The notes beneath the pieces are model-generated. The model made no database searches, was not told the DNA's origin, and saw nothing but the letters and a program-made list of their open reading frames with translations. Shown here one piece after another: positions 15,670-22,475 of a stretch of 64,000 bases of DNA (position 1 is the first letter of the stretch; every line of letters starts with the position of its first letter). Source of the stretch: CAZKCI01 sp964551475 (GTDB taxonomy: Bacteria > Auribacterota > Erginobacteria > Erginobacterales > CAZKCI01). The stretch is from assembly GCA_964551475.1 (NCBI GenBank), contig CAZKCI010000046.1, positions 108,280 to 172,279 of the forward strand, read 5' to 3'. A program made the translations under genes and the position numbers.

Positions 15670-15703
15670 TGTCCATAGCGTCCATCTCGTCCATTGCGTC
15701 CAT
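15669..15703. repeat. 'gtccat' degenerate tandem repeat, copy 1
   Basis: Four imperfect tandem copies of tcgtccat(a/t)gcgtccat lie between the DHH stop and the likely HAD start, so the first nine to eleven codons of the longer HAD frame are repeat-derived. Related tandem strings occur at 48885-48925 and 48957-49022. Confidence 0.65.
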
Positions 15704-16406
15704 GAAACTCGTGGTTTTCGATCTCGATGGCACACTGACCCGGACCGTCTCCGTAGACGCCGACTGCTACGTCCGGGCCTTCGCCGACGTCTTCGGCTTG
15801 ACCGGCATCGACACCGACTGGTCGACCTACCGCGACTACACCGACGGGGGTATCGCCCGGGAGATCTTCGAGGCCAGGCGCGGACGGAATCCTTCGCCGG
15901 GGGAGATGGGCCAACTGATCGCCCGTTTCACCGCACTCCTCGCGGAGGCGGGGAGGAAAGACCCCTCCCTCTTCGCCCCCGTTGCGGGAGCGGGCGAGGC
16001 GCTCCAGCGATTGGAAGACGATGGGTCCTTCCGCCTCGCCATAGCCACCGGCTGCTGGTTCGACTCCGCCCGACTGAAGCTCAAACTGGCGGGGCTCGCG
16101 ATCAGCCGCCTCCCCATCGCCACATCCGACGACGCACTGGCGCGGGCGGCGATTCTGAAACTCGCGCTGGAGAGGGCCGGCGCGCCTCCGGGCGGGAAGT
16201 GGGAAAAGGTGGTCTACGTCGGCGACGGTGTCTGGGACGTGAAGACGACCCGCGGCCTCGGCATGCCCTTCCTGGGCGTGGGCGACGAGGCGAGGGCGGC
16301 GAAGCTGCGGGCGGAGGGCGCCCGCCATTTCATCCCCGACTTCCGCGACTACGAGCGTTTCCTCTCGGCCCTGGCGGCGGCGGAAGTCCCGCTGCCGGCG
16401 GCGTGA
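15702..16406 (+). CDS. HAD-superfamily phosphatase
   Basis: A 234-residue hydrolase with the nucleophile motif VVFDLDGTLTRT at the extreme N-terminus, a helical cap, IATGC as motif II, and a final acidic motif VVYVGDGVWDVKTTRGLGMPFLG (two Asp for Mg2+). The type resembles phosphoglycolate phosphatase / beta-phosphoglucomutase relatives, but the substrate is not deducible. I prefer the ATG at 15702 because the protein fold begins there and the earlier in-frame ATG at 15669 lies in the 'gtccat' tandem repeat; neither has a good ribosome site. Its 3' end overlaps the methyltransferase gene tail by 77 bases in opposite orientation. Confidence 0.82.
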   Translation: MKLVVFDLDGTLTRTVSVDADCYVRAFADVFGLTGIDTDWSTYRDYTDGGIAREIFEARRGRNPSPGEMGQLIARFTALLAEAGRKDPSLFAPVAGAGEALQRLEDDGSFRLAIATGCWFDSARLKLKLAGLAISRLPIATSDDALARAAILKLALERAGAPPGGKWEKVVYVGDGVWDVKTTRGLGMPFLGVGDEARAAKLRAEGARHFIPDFRDYERFLSALAAAEVPLPAA

Positions 16407-17259
16407 CGCCGGCAGCCGCGGCGGGCCAGCCCATCCACTCCACGTCCCTTCCCGCAAAGCGCTTCCGCATCACCCTGAGCGCCTCCGGGTTGTCGTCCAC
16501 GAGTATGCACCGGCGGCCTAAAACGACGGCCGATTCGCCGAACGTGCCGCTCCCCGCGAAGAAGTCCAGCAGAAGATCGCCGGGGCGCGAGTGGACCTTG
16601 ACGATCCGATCCAGAATACCCCTAGGCTTCTGGGTCGGGTAACCAGTCTTCTCGTGTCCGTTCGGGCTGACGATCGTGTGCCACCAGGTGTCGGTCGGCG
16701 TCTTTCCTTTGGCGGCCTTTTCGGGTCCGACAAGACCTGGTGCCATGTAGGGTATGCGGTCGACTTCCTCCAGATGAAACTGGTAGTCGTCAGGGTTCTT
16801 CGCGTACCACAGGATGTTGTCGTGCTTCGCGGGCCATTTTGTCTTGGAACGGGCGCCGTAGTCGTAGGCCCAGATGATTTCGTTCAGGAACGAGTCGCGA
16901 CCGAAAATCGTGTCGAGTAGTACCTTGGCGTAATGCACCTCGCGGTAGTCGATGTGGAAGAAGAGACTGCCGTTGCTTTTCATGACGCGCCGGGCCTCGA
17001 CGAGGCGTGGTTCAATGAAGGAAAGGTAGTCATCAAAAACGTCTGTGTACTCCTTCGTGCCGAGTTTGATCGTCCGGTATCGTTTGCCCTGAAACCCGGT
17101 TCTGTCGCCGTCCTCGTCTCGAACGGTGGATAGCCGAGTGCGGCTTTGGACCTTGCCCGTATTGAACGGTGGGTCGATGTAGATAAGGTCTACCGATTCA
17201 ACCGATAGTTGCTGCAAGATCGGCAGGTTGTCGCCGAAGTAGATTGTCAATTCCGTCAT
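16330..17259 (-). CDS. Orphan DNA adenine/cytosine-N4 methyltransferase (beta-type order)
   Basis: A 309-residue SAM-dependent methyltransferase. The catalytic motif IV DLIYIDPPFNTGK is near residue 30 and the SAM-binding motif I LLLDFFAGSGTFGESA is near residue 225, i.e. the beta-group order of motifs. DPPF together with the FNTG tail favours N6-adenine. No restriction gene is adjacent. Its 5' leader begins directly after an attC-like site (17279-17335), as in an integron cassette, with GAGGAAA before the ATG. The last 30 residues or so (Ala/Pro/Arg-rich, ending RSRGSRG) are read from the antisense of the HAD gene, so the native 3' end and its own attC seem lost. G+C is visibly lower than in the flanks. 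Confidence 0.88.
   Translation of the reverse strand: MTELTIYFGDNLPILQQLSVESVDLIYIDPPFNTGKVQSRTRLSTVRDEDGDRTGFQGKRYRTIKLGTKEYTDVFDDYLSFIEPRLVEARRVMKSNGSLFFHIDYREVHYAKVLLDTIFGRDSFLNEIIWAYDYGARSKTKWPAKHDNILWYAKNPDDYQFHLEEVDRIPYMAPGLVGPEKAAKGKTPTDTWWHTIVSPNGHEKTGYPTQKPRGILDRIVKVHSRPGDLLLDFFAGSGTFGESAVVLGRRCILVDDNPEALRVMRKRFAGRDVEWMGWPAAAAGVTPPAAGLPPPPGPRGNARSRGSRG
16391..16416. terminator. Hairpin at the HAD gene end / cassette array edge
   Basis: A perfect nine-base inverted repeat (gctgccggc and gccggcagc with an eight-base loop) spans the HAD stop codon. It could act as a terminator for either strand. No run of T follows, so the role is only suggested. Confidence 0.4.
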
Positions 17260-17278
17260 ATATTTCTTTTCCTCTGCG

Positions 17279-17335
17279 GCCTAACGCCGTGATGAGCCGC
17301 GACTGTAAGGAGTCGGCTCCATCAAGTTGTTCGGT
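17279..17335 (-). other. attC-like recombination site 1 (rsgA / methyltransferase)
   Basis: Read on the minus strand it runs from ACCGAAC (17335-17329) to GTTAGGC (17285-17279), 57 bases. The inner arms at 17291-17304 and 17311-17323 pair as gatg-agccg-act with unpaired bases on one side and a six-base loop (gtaagg). The right box GTTAGGC fits the GTTRRRY consensus exactly. The left box has one mismatch to RYYYAAC. The rsgA stop is seven bases before it and the methyltransferase ATG about 20 bases after it. Confidence 0.75.
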
Positions 17336-17342
17336 GCCCATT

Positions 17343-18404
17343 TCAGACCTTCATTCGCTTCTTTGCGGACTTGATGAAGCGTCCGAAGGCTCGGTCCTTC
17401 TTCCGTTTGTCTAGGTACGACAGTTCGTGGTACTCCGACTCCTTCTTGAGCTTCATATAGCTGGAATAGCGATCTTCCTTCAATACACCGCTTATGACTG
17501 CGGCTCGAACTGCACAGCCGGGTTCCTGCGTGTGGCCACAATTTGGATAGCGACAATCCAGGGAAAGCCGGAATATCTCTTGAAAGCCTTGGTTGACCCC
17601 TTCGCTCACACCGAGAAGGCCCAGCTCTCGCATTCCAGGCGTATCAATCAACATGGAACCTTGATTAAGAACAATAAGCTGACGGCGCGCAGTTGTATGT
17701 ATGCCTTCTCCTGTTCCACTAACGGCCTTTGTGTCAAAGGCGTCCCGCCCGATCAGGCGGTTGATGAGTGTTGTTTTGCCGACCCCCGATGATCCGAGTA
17801 GGCAATATGTCCTTCCCGAGACTAGCACCTGCCGGAATTCGTCAAATCCGATGCCCGTGATATTGCTGAGGGCAACGACTCTGGCGGTAATGGTGCTCGA
17901 CCTAATGGCGGCCAACTTCTGTTCCAGTTCTTCGGGAGTGATCAGGTCCGTCTTGGTAAGAACAACAATCGGCTCAACACCCCCGTCTGCTGCCATCACC
18001 AAGTACCGATCCATCCTCCGCACGTTGAAGTCGCAGTGGCACGACTGGACAATGAAAGCGACGTCGATGTTGGCCGCAATCATTTGGACATCCACCTTTT
18101 CACCGGCGGATTTGCGGCGTAGAAAGGTCTTTCTCGGAAACACCTCGTGGATAATTGCTGCAGTTTCTTCGTTGTGATATTGCACGCTTACCCAATCGCC
18201 GACACACGGCAGGTCAACCGAGGATTCAACCTGGAAATAGAACTTCCCGGCGAGCTCCGCCGGGACTTCCTTGGTTTGATTTCTGATGAGGTATGAACCG
18301 CGGTCAACTGCCGATATGCGCGCAATGCTCCGACCCTCTTGACGCAAGTCGGCGATGTGCGCCTGAAACCATTGGTCGAATCCCATATCACTCAATTTCA
18401 TCAT
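17343..18404 (-). CDS. rsgA: Ribosome small subunit-dependent GTPase A, cassette-borne
   Basis: A 353-residue circularly permuted GTPase that checks late 30S subunit maturation and releases assembly factors. An N-terminal OB-fold (about 30-100) is followed by the G4 motif VVLTKTDLI, the G1 P-loop LLGSSGVGKTTLINRL near residue 210, G3 IDTPGMRELGL, and a C-terminal zinc site CRYPNCGHTQEPGC. The motif order G4-G1-G3 is diagnostic. It lies between attC-like sites in an integrase-less cassette cluster, carries its own promoter (18467-18496), and has lower G+C than the rest of the window. It may therefore be an acquired extra copy. No other rsgA copy is in the window. Confidence 0.93.
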   Translation of the reverse strand: MMKLSDMGFDQWFQAHIADLRQEGRSIARISAVDRGSYLIRNQTKEVPAELAGKFYFQVESSVDLPCVGDWVSVQYHNEETAAIIHEVFPRKTFLRRKSAGEKVDVQMIAANIDVAFIVQSCHCDFNVRRMDRYLVMAADGGVEPIVVLTKTDLITPEELEQKLAAIRSSTITARVVALSNITGIGFDEFRQVLVSGRTYCLLGSSGVGKTTLINRLIGRDAFDTKAVSGTGEGIHTTARRQLIVLNQGSMLIDTPGMRELGLLGVSEGVNQGFQEIFRLSLDCRYPNCGHTQEPGCAVRAAVISGVLKEDRYSSYMKLKKESEYHELSYLDKRKKDRAFGRFIKSAKKRMKV

Positions 18405-18410
18405 AGGTTG

Positions 18411-18440
18411 TCACCGAACAACAATTGGATGGACCCGCAT
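18411..18440 (+). other. Inverted partial match to attC site 1, upstream of rsgA
   Basis: The plus strand reads CACCGAACAAC then GATGGACCCG, close to the minus-strand start of attC site 1 (CACCGAACAAC then GATGGAGCCG). The rsgA cassette is thus bracketed by inverted copies. This could be a degenerate attC in the opposite orientation or the remains of an exchange. Confidence 0.45.
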
Positions 18441-18466
18441 AAGATGCAGGCTTCTTCGTTTCTGCC

Positions 18467-18496
18467 AGTATAAGACGCCTTCCCGTTTCTGAGCAA
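18467..18496 (-). promoter_or_regulatory. Promoter for rsgA cassette
   Basis: On the minus strand, TTGCTC (18496-18491), an 18-base spacer, then TATACT (18472-18467), which has five of six matches to the -10 consensus. It is about 65 bases before the rsgA ATG. Together with 18411-18440 it lies in a roughly 360-base stretch with no gene. Confidence 0.6.
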
Positions 18497-18762
18497 GTGC
18501 GTCGCGGTTGCCCGCACAATCCACTCCGTTCTTTCACACCGCCACCGCGGCGGTCCCGCTCATGACTTCATGTCCGGTTCAGGCTTGAGTTCGACCTCGG
18601 GGACATTCTCGGCAGCGGTCACCGCTCCGGCGCGCATTCCAATCACGTTCCGGGATGTTTCAACAGAACGGCGAGCTGAGCTGAGCGGGGAAGGCCGGCG
18701 GGTTTGCCGCCGGAGCTGACCCGCGAGGCTCCAGCGTCAAGTTGAGCCGACGCGAAGCGTCG
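18497..18762. other. Gene-free part of the cassette cluster
   Basis: No coding frame with gene-like content on either strand. It begins, on the minus strand, with the right half of a perfect 13-base inverted repeat (18741-18769, gttgagccgacgc with a three-base loop) attached to attC site 2, then a ccggcgg/ccgccgg hairpin (18693-18711). It may be an ORF-less cassette. Confidence 0.45.
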
Positions 18763-18862
18763 GCTCAACGGCACGAGTGAGGCGCAAGTGACCGGCCCCT
18801 GTGATCGTCGTAAGTCTCTGCGCCGTAGCGGGTCACTTGTAGCCTCGACTCGATTGTTAGGC
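18763..18862 (-). other. attC-like recombination site 2 (Imm-5-like gene)
   Basis: On the minus strand, from GCCTAAC (18862-18856) to GTTGAGC (18769-18763), about 100 bases. Both boxes fit RYYYAAC and GTTRRRY exactly. The arms 18774-18793 and 18831-18853 pair over about 18 bases (cgagt, gaggc, caagtgacc), with single unpaired bases on one strand only, the polarity signal of attC. The stop codon of the Imm-5-like gene lies inside the left box. This is the strongest of the three sites. Confidence 0.82.
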
Positions 18863-19414
18863 GTCTCGCGGCAAGGTCCGACCGCGGATGCCCGCATCCA
18901 GTTCATAGAGGATCGCGTCCAACCGACTCTTGCCCGCTTGACGAGCGGGCATCTGCAGCCAGACCTCGCCCACTTCGGAGGGGGCGTGCTCGATCGCCCA
19001 GCGGACCTCTGCGGCACCGACACTTGGATCGCCGGCGTGGTCGATCTCAAGAGCCAGCGCGGCATAGGCCGCTGGTCCGACGATGTGCTTTGTCTGATGG
19101 ACGTCCGCCAAGGGATGCGTGTATGCGCTCGCCGCCGCAAGGCCCGCGGCGCGAGCGGCGGCAGCCGCAGCAGGATCGCCGACCTCACGTGCGGCGGCAT
19201 TCGCCTCGCAGGCAAGGGAACGCAACCGAGCCGTGCGCTTTCCCCCACCGGCAAACTCCCGGATGCCTTCGATCGCCGCACGGGGCCGTGAATCTGAATC
19301 AGCGCGCGTCTCATACACCGGCAGTGCCCTCTCTGCGCAATCCGCAGCCCAGCTCCCCAAGGCCCTAAGTGACTCCAGGGTCAGCGCGAAGTACCTGGAC
19401 TCACGATCCATCAT
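18857..19414 (-). CDS. Putative immunity protein, Imm-5-like
   Basis: A 185-residue, Ala-rich, alpha-helical cytoplasmic protein. The segments IREFAGGGKRTARLRSLACEANAAAREVGD, then AGLAAASAYTHPLADVHQTKHIVGPAAYAALALE and ending MPARQAGKSRLDAILYELDAGIRG, match from memory the 'putative immunity protein' (Imm-5-like) family, which often occurs in integron cassettes and next to polymorphic toxins. No toxin is adjacent here. AAGGAG precedes the ATG. The TAA stop sits in the left core box of attC site 2. The immunity role is by family name only. Confidence 0.75.
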   Translation of the reverse strand: MMDRESRYFALTLESLRALGSWAADCAERALPVYETRADSDSRPRAAIEGIREFAGGGKRTARLRSLACEANAAAREVGDPAAAAAARAAGLAAASAYTHPLADVHQTKHIVGPAAYAALALEIDHAGDPSVGAAEVRWAIEHAPSEVGEVWLQMPARQAGKSRLDAILYELDAGIRGRTLPRDA

Positions 19415-19466
19415 TCTTCTCCTTGGAATCGAGGTATCACGAGGCTACGAACGGTCCTGCGAGGAC

Positions 19467-19522
19467 GCCGAACGCCCCGCAGCAGCGGCGGCGAAGCCGT
19501 ACGCTGGCTGCGGTTGTTGGCA
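19467..19522 (-). other. attC-like recombination site 3
   Basis: On the minus strand, from TGCCAAC (19522-19516) to GTTCGGC (19473-19467), 56 bases. Arms 19477-19487 and 19502-19513 pair perfectly over 11 bases (ccgcagc, agcg) except for one unpaired C. The right box has one mismatch to GTTRRRY; the left box matches only at the AAC core. It lies between the unknown cassette gene (stop six bases away) and the Imm-5-like gene. Confidence 0.65.
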
Positions 19523-19527
19523 GCCCG

Positions 19528-19836
19528 CTATTCCGTTCCCCATTTCCCACGCTGTGCAACCGGGGTTGCCATTGTCTTCTCGACGTGGGCAAGCACGACC
19601 TTCACTCCCGCTCTGAAATCCCTGACGTTCACCGTGTCGAGGTAGTTCCAGTCATCAAGATATGAATTGGCAGAGCGAAGAATCTCCCGCAGATGACTCC
19701 GCACTCCGCGCAAGAACTCGTCCTCGGTCTTCTTCCCCGAGGCCGATGCCCCGATCTCGCTCCGCAGTACGTCCAGCACATCCCCTGCGCGAGAGATTGT
19801 CTCGTATGCCATCGGTGTCAGATCGTCCGTATCCAT
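19528..19836 (-). CDS. Cassette-encoded protein of unknown function
   Basis: A 102-residue, acidic-to-neutral, helical protein (AYETISRAGDVLDVLRSEIGAS, then DDWNYLDTVNVRDFRAGVKVVLAHVEK). It has no signal peptide or membrane segment. I do not recognise the family. Its orientation and the attC-like site six bases after the stop make it the first visible cassette gene of the cluster. The ribosome site (agcagaa) is weak. Confidence 0.65.
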   Translation of the reverse strand: MDTDDLTPMAYETISRAGDVLDVLRSEIGASASGKKTEDEFLRGVRSHLREILRSANSYLDDWNYLDTVNVRDFRAGVKVVLAHVEKTMATPVAQRGKWGTE

Positions 19837-19950
19837 TTCTGCTGTTCTGCCAACGCGCGGCCGTTCCAGCGCTTGTTATCATTGGGATGTGCAGTCAAGA
19901 TTATCTCACGGATTTTCCTGATGAAGCCGAAATTATTGACGGCAAACGAG

Positions 19951-20010
19951 GAGGAGGGACGGTGGCAATTTGTCAAATTGCAAGCTGGCAAGTTGACACC
20001 GCCCCTCCTC
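19951..20010. repeat. Dispersed 'GGAGGGACGGTG' inverted repeat, copy 1
   Basis: Arms gaggagggacggtggcaa and ttgacaccgcccctcctc with 'ttgtcaaattgcaa' inside. Related to 21493-21552 and 22433-22453. It bounds the cassette cluster on its right. Confidence 0.75.
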
Positions 20011-20043
20011 TTGAACGATGATGGGGCGTAGAGGGTGAACAGC

Positions 20044-20487
20044 ATGAAATACTCGCAAGCGAAAATGGGGCGCGTCTTCGTCCTCCGCTTGGAGGACGGC
20101 GAGATCCTTCACGAGGCGATCGAAAAGTTCGCCCGCGAGCACGACCTCAAAGCGGCGGCCGTCCTCGCCGTGGGCGGCGCGGCGGGGGGCTCGCGCCTCG
20201 TCGTCGGTCCCGAGGACGGCGAAGCCCGGCCGGTCAACCCTCTTGAACACGCCCTCTCCGGCGTCCACGAGATCGCCGGCGTGGGGACGGTCTTCCCCGA
20301 TGAGAAGGGCGACCCCATCCTCCACATGCACGCGGCCTGCGGGCGCGAAGCCTCCACCGTCACCGGCTGCATCCGCGCCGGCGTCGAGACCTGGCAGGTG
20401 CTGGAAGTGATCCTGATCGAACTCTCCGGTTCGTCGGCCGTTCGCCGCCTTGATCCTCCGACGGGATTCAAGCTCCTCGACCCGTGA
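20044..20487 (+). CDS. PPC-domain (DUF296) protein
   Basis: A 147-residue single-domain protein of the plants-and-prokaryotes conserved (PPC/DUF296) family, a trimeric fold linked in plants to AT-hook DNA-binding proteins but of unclear bacterial role. Typical features are RVFVLRLEDGEILHEAIEKFAREH at the start, the AVGGAAGGSRLVVGP strand and DPILHMHAACGREASTVTGCIRAG, whose HMH...G motif is the conserved possible metal site. The ATG at 20044 has GAGGG eight bases upstream; an in-frame GTG at 20035 is possible. It is followed by the AraC-GyrI regulator. Confidence 0.85.
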   Translation: MKYSQAKMGRVFVLRLEDGEILHEAIEKFAREHDLKAAAVLAVGGAAGGSRLVVGPEDGEARPVNPLEHALSGVHEIAGVGTVFPDEKGDPILHMHAACGREASTVTGCIRAGVETWQVLEVILIELSGSSAVRRLDPPTGFKLLDP

Positions 20488-20588
20488 TCGGCGCTTTTCT
20501 CCGACGGCTCATGCGCATAAACCGCCGGGGAAAAATGAGCAAAAACCGTCAAGCCTCCCCTTCCCCTCCGGCGTATAGTCCCGTCATC

Positions 20589-21491
20589 ATGAAGACGGAA
20601 ACCGGAAGCGTTTACCGCCAGAGGATACTCAAGGTCCTCCTCCACATCCAGGAGCGCCTTGACGAACCGCTGTCTCTCGAGGACCTCGCGTCCATCGCCT
20701 GCTTCTCGCCCTTCCATTTCCACCGAATCTTCCGGGGACTAGTCGGCGAGTCGGTGAAGGAGCACATCCGGAGGCTCCGCCTGGAACGGGCTGCGCTGCG
20801 CCTGGCCGCGGGAGGACGCAACATCCTCGAGATCGCGCTCGACGCTGGCTACGAGACCCACGAGTCCTTCACGCGCGCTTTCCAGGCGATGTTCGACGAG
20901 CCCCCGTCCTCCTACCGCCGCCGCCGCGCCGCCCGTTTCGCGGCCGCGCCCTCCGGCGTCCACTTCGAACCCTCGCGCGGGTTAAGAACCTTTCAACCCA
21001 GAACCAGAGGAGGCAAAGCGATGAAAGTGAGGATTGAGAAACTCCAGCCGAAACGGGTGGCGTTCGTCCGCCACATCGGCCCCTACCAGAAGTGCGGAGC
21101 GGCCTGGGGCAAACTCTGCTCCTGGGCCGGGCCGAAAGGGCTCCTTGGCCCCCGGACCGCCTGCATCGGCATCAGTTACGACGACCCCGAGGTCACACCT
21201 CTCGACAAGATCCGTTACGACGCTTGCGTCACCGTGTCCGAGGGAGTGAAGGCGGAGGGGGAGATCGGCGTCCAGGAGATCCCGGGCGGCGAGTTCGCGA
21301 TCTTCACCCATCAGGGGCCGCTGGAGAACCTGCTCAAGTCCTACCAGGCGATCTTCGGCGAGTGGGCCCCGAAGAGCGGGCGGGTGATCAAGGCCGGCCC
21401 GGGCTATGAGGTCTATCTGAACGACCCCAACACCACGCCCCCCGAGAAGATCCTGATCGACATCCACGTCGCCCTGGAGCCGAAGAAGTAA
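20589..21491 (+). CDS. AraC-type regulator with GyrI-like ligand domain
   Basis: A 300-residue transcription regulator. Two helix-turn-helix motifs of the AraC type are at about 10-110 (LDEPLSLEDLASIACFSPFHFHRIFRGLVGES and NILEIALDAGYETHESFTRAFQAMF). A GyrI-like effector domain follows at about 145-300 (MKVRIEKLQPKRVAFVRHIGPYQ to DIHVALEPKK), the Rob/SoxS-plus-GyrI layout that binds small amphipathic or drug-like ligands. The start is unsure: the frame is open upstream to 20484, overlapping the PPC gene. I choose 20589 because the family begins just before the first helix. A TATAGT element lies ten bases before it. Confidence 0.88.
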   Translation: MKTETGSVYRQRILKVLLHIQERLDEPLSLEDLASIACFSPFHFHRIFRGLVGESVKEHIRRLRLERAALRLAAGGRNILEIALDAGYETHESFTRAFQAMFDEPPSSYRRRRAARFAAAPSGVHFEPSRGLRTFQPRTRGGKAMKVRIEKLQPKRVAFVRHIGPYQKCGAAWGKLCSWAGPKGLLGPRTACIGISYDDPEVTPLDKIRYDACVTVSEGVKAEGEIGVQEIPGGEFAIFTHQGPLENLLKSYQAIFGEWAPKSGRVIKAGPGYEVYLNDPNTTPPEKILIDIHVALEPKK

Positions 21492-21492
21492 C

Positions 21493-21552
21493 AGGAGGAG
21501 GGACGGTGTCAAATTGTTAAGTTGAACTTAACAATTTGACACCGTCCCTCCC
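21493..21552. repeat. Dispersed 'GGAGGGACGGTG' inverted repeat, copy 2
   Basis: A near-perfect 60-base palindrome (arms aggagggacggtgtcaaattg and mirror) centred on agttgaactt, directly after the AraC-GyrI stop. It could form a strong hairpin and serve as a terminator. Confidence 0.8.
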
Positions 21553-21645
21553 TCTTTCCCGATACCGATGCCACCTCCCAGGTGTTATAGTCGGACCAGG
21601 ACACGCAGTTCAAAACCGGCCATCATTACCTCAAGGAGGGCGGCT

Positions 21646-22416
21646 ATGAAACTCAGCTACCGGCGGGTCATCCCCTGCCTGGACACCCGAGACGGGAAGC
21701 TGGTCAAGGGGGTCCACTTCGTCGACATCAAGGAGCTCGGCGATCCCGCCGCGGCGGGCGAGGCCTACAGCAAGGCCGGGGCGGACGAGCTCGTGTTGCT
21801 CGACATCACCGCCACTCTGGAGGGGAGAAAAACACTGATGACGGTGGTGGAGAGGACGGCGGCGCGGATCAGCGTCCCCCTCTCCGTCGGCGGGGGAGTG
21901 AGAAACCTAGAAGACATAGCCGATCTCCTCGACGCCGGCGCCTCCCGCGTCTCCATGAATTCCGCCGCGGTGAAAGACCCTTCACTGGTCAGGAAAGCGG
22001 CGGAGAAGTTCGGTTCGGAAAAGATCGTAGTCGCCATCGACACCAGGAAGTCGAAAACGCTCCCCTCCGGCTTCGAAGTAGTGGTATCCGGCGGCACCAA
22101 GCCGACCGGTCGCGACGCGGCTCAGTGGGCGAAGGAGGTGGAGAGGCTGGGAGCGGGGTCGATCCTCCCCACCAGCATGGACGCTGACGGGACCAGGGCC
22201 GGCTACGACCTCCCCATGACCCGGGCGATCGCCGACGCGGTGAAACTCCCGGTGATCGCCTCCGGAGGCGCCGGGACGCTCGATCACCTCTACCAGGCGA
22301 TAGCCGAAGGGCATGCCGACGCGGTGCTCGTCGCCTCGATCGCCCACTTTGGGACATTCACCATCCGCCAGATGAAGGAATACCTGCGCGACAGAGGAGT
22401 GCCGGTCAAGCTCTGA
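21646..22416 (+). CDS. hisF: Imidazole glycerol phosphate synthase, cyclase subunit
   Basis: HisF closes the imidazole ring in histidine synthesis, using ammonia from HisH, and releases AICAR for purine synthesis. The (beta/alpha)8 barrel is complete at 256 residues. CLDTRDGKLVKGVHF holds the first catalytic Asp, VVAIDTRKS the second, and SMDADGTRAGYDLPMTRA and VIASGGAGTLDH the phosphate-binding loops. AAGGAGGG stands seven bases before the ATG at 21646. It is isolated here: no hisH, hisA or other his genes flank it, and copies of the GGAGGGACGGTG repeat lie on both sides. Confidence 0.96.
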   Translation: MKLSYRRVIPCLDTRDGKLVKGVHFVDIKELGDPAAAGEAYSKAGADELVLLDITATLEGRKTLMTVVERTAARISVPLSVGGGVRNLEDIADLLDAGASRVSMNSAAVKDPSLVRKAAEKFGSEKIVVAIDTRKSKTLPSGFEVVVSGGTKPTGRDAAQWAKEVERLGAGSILPTSMDADGTRAGYDLPMTRAIADAVKLPVIASGGAGTLDHLYQAIAEGHADAVLVASIAHFGTFTIRQMKEYLRDRGVPVKL

Positions 22417-22432
22417 TCTCTATCGGAAAGCC

Positions 22433-22453
22433 AGGAGGGACGGTGTCCCTCCT
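22433..22453. repeat. Dispersed 'GGAGGGACGGTG' repeat, copy 3 (short)
   Basis: aggagggac, ggt, gtccctcct: a short perfect hairpin between hisF and the hydrolase gene. Confidence 0.7.
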
Positions 22454-22475
22454 CCCCACCGGGAAAGGAAACGAC

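Larger units (their letters stand above)
16407..19880. mobile_element. Integron-like gene cassette cluster without integrase (CALIN)
   Basis: Four minus-strand genes (unknown, Imm-5-like, rsgA, methyltransferase) are separated by at least three attC-like sites, all in the same orientation as the genes. The sites are at 17279-17335, 18763-18862 and 19467-19522. Each has terminal AAC...GTT core boxes and a long imperfect stem with single unpaired bases, which is the way folded attC strands are recognised by IntI. Stop codons lie inside or within about 12 bases of the site, and new genes start soon after it. No intI gene is in the window, and no promoter-bearing attI was found. The right edge is unclear: 19848-19880 has a short, possibly degenerate site. 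Confidence 0.75.

Noticed and set aside
17260..18410. rsgA and methyltransferase as an IS or phage insertion
   Set aside because: No transposase, no terminal inverted repeats with target duplication and no phage genes; attC-like borders explain the edges better.
19848..19880. Fourth attC site at the right edge of the cassette cluster
   Set aside because: GATAAC and GTTGGCA boxes are only 33 bases apart with a weak four-base stem; too short and too poor to call, perhaps a remnant.
16407..20040. Integron integrase gene or attI within the cassette region
   Set aside because: All frames on both strands were read and no tyrosine recombinase motif (R..H.R..Y) is seen.
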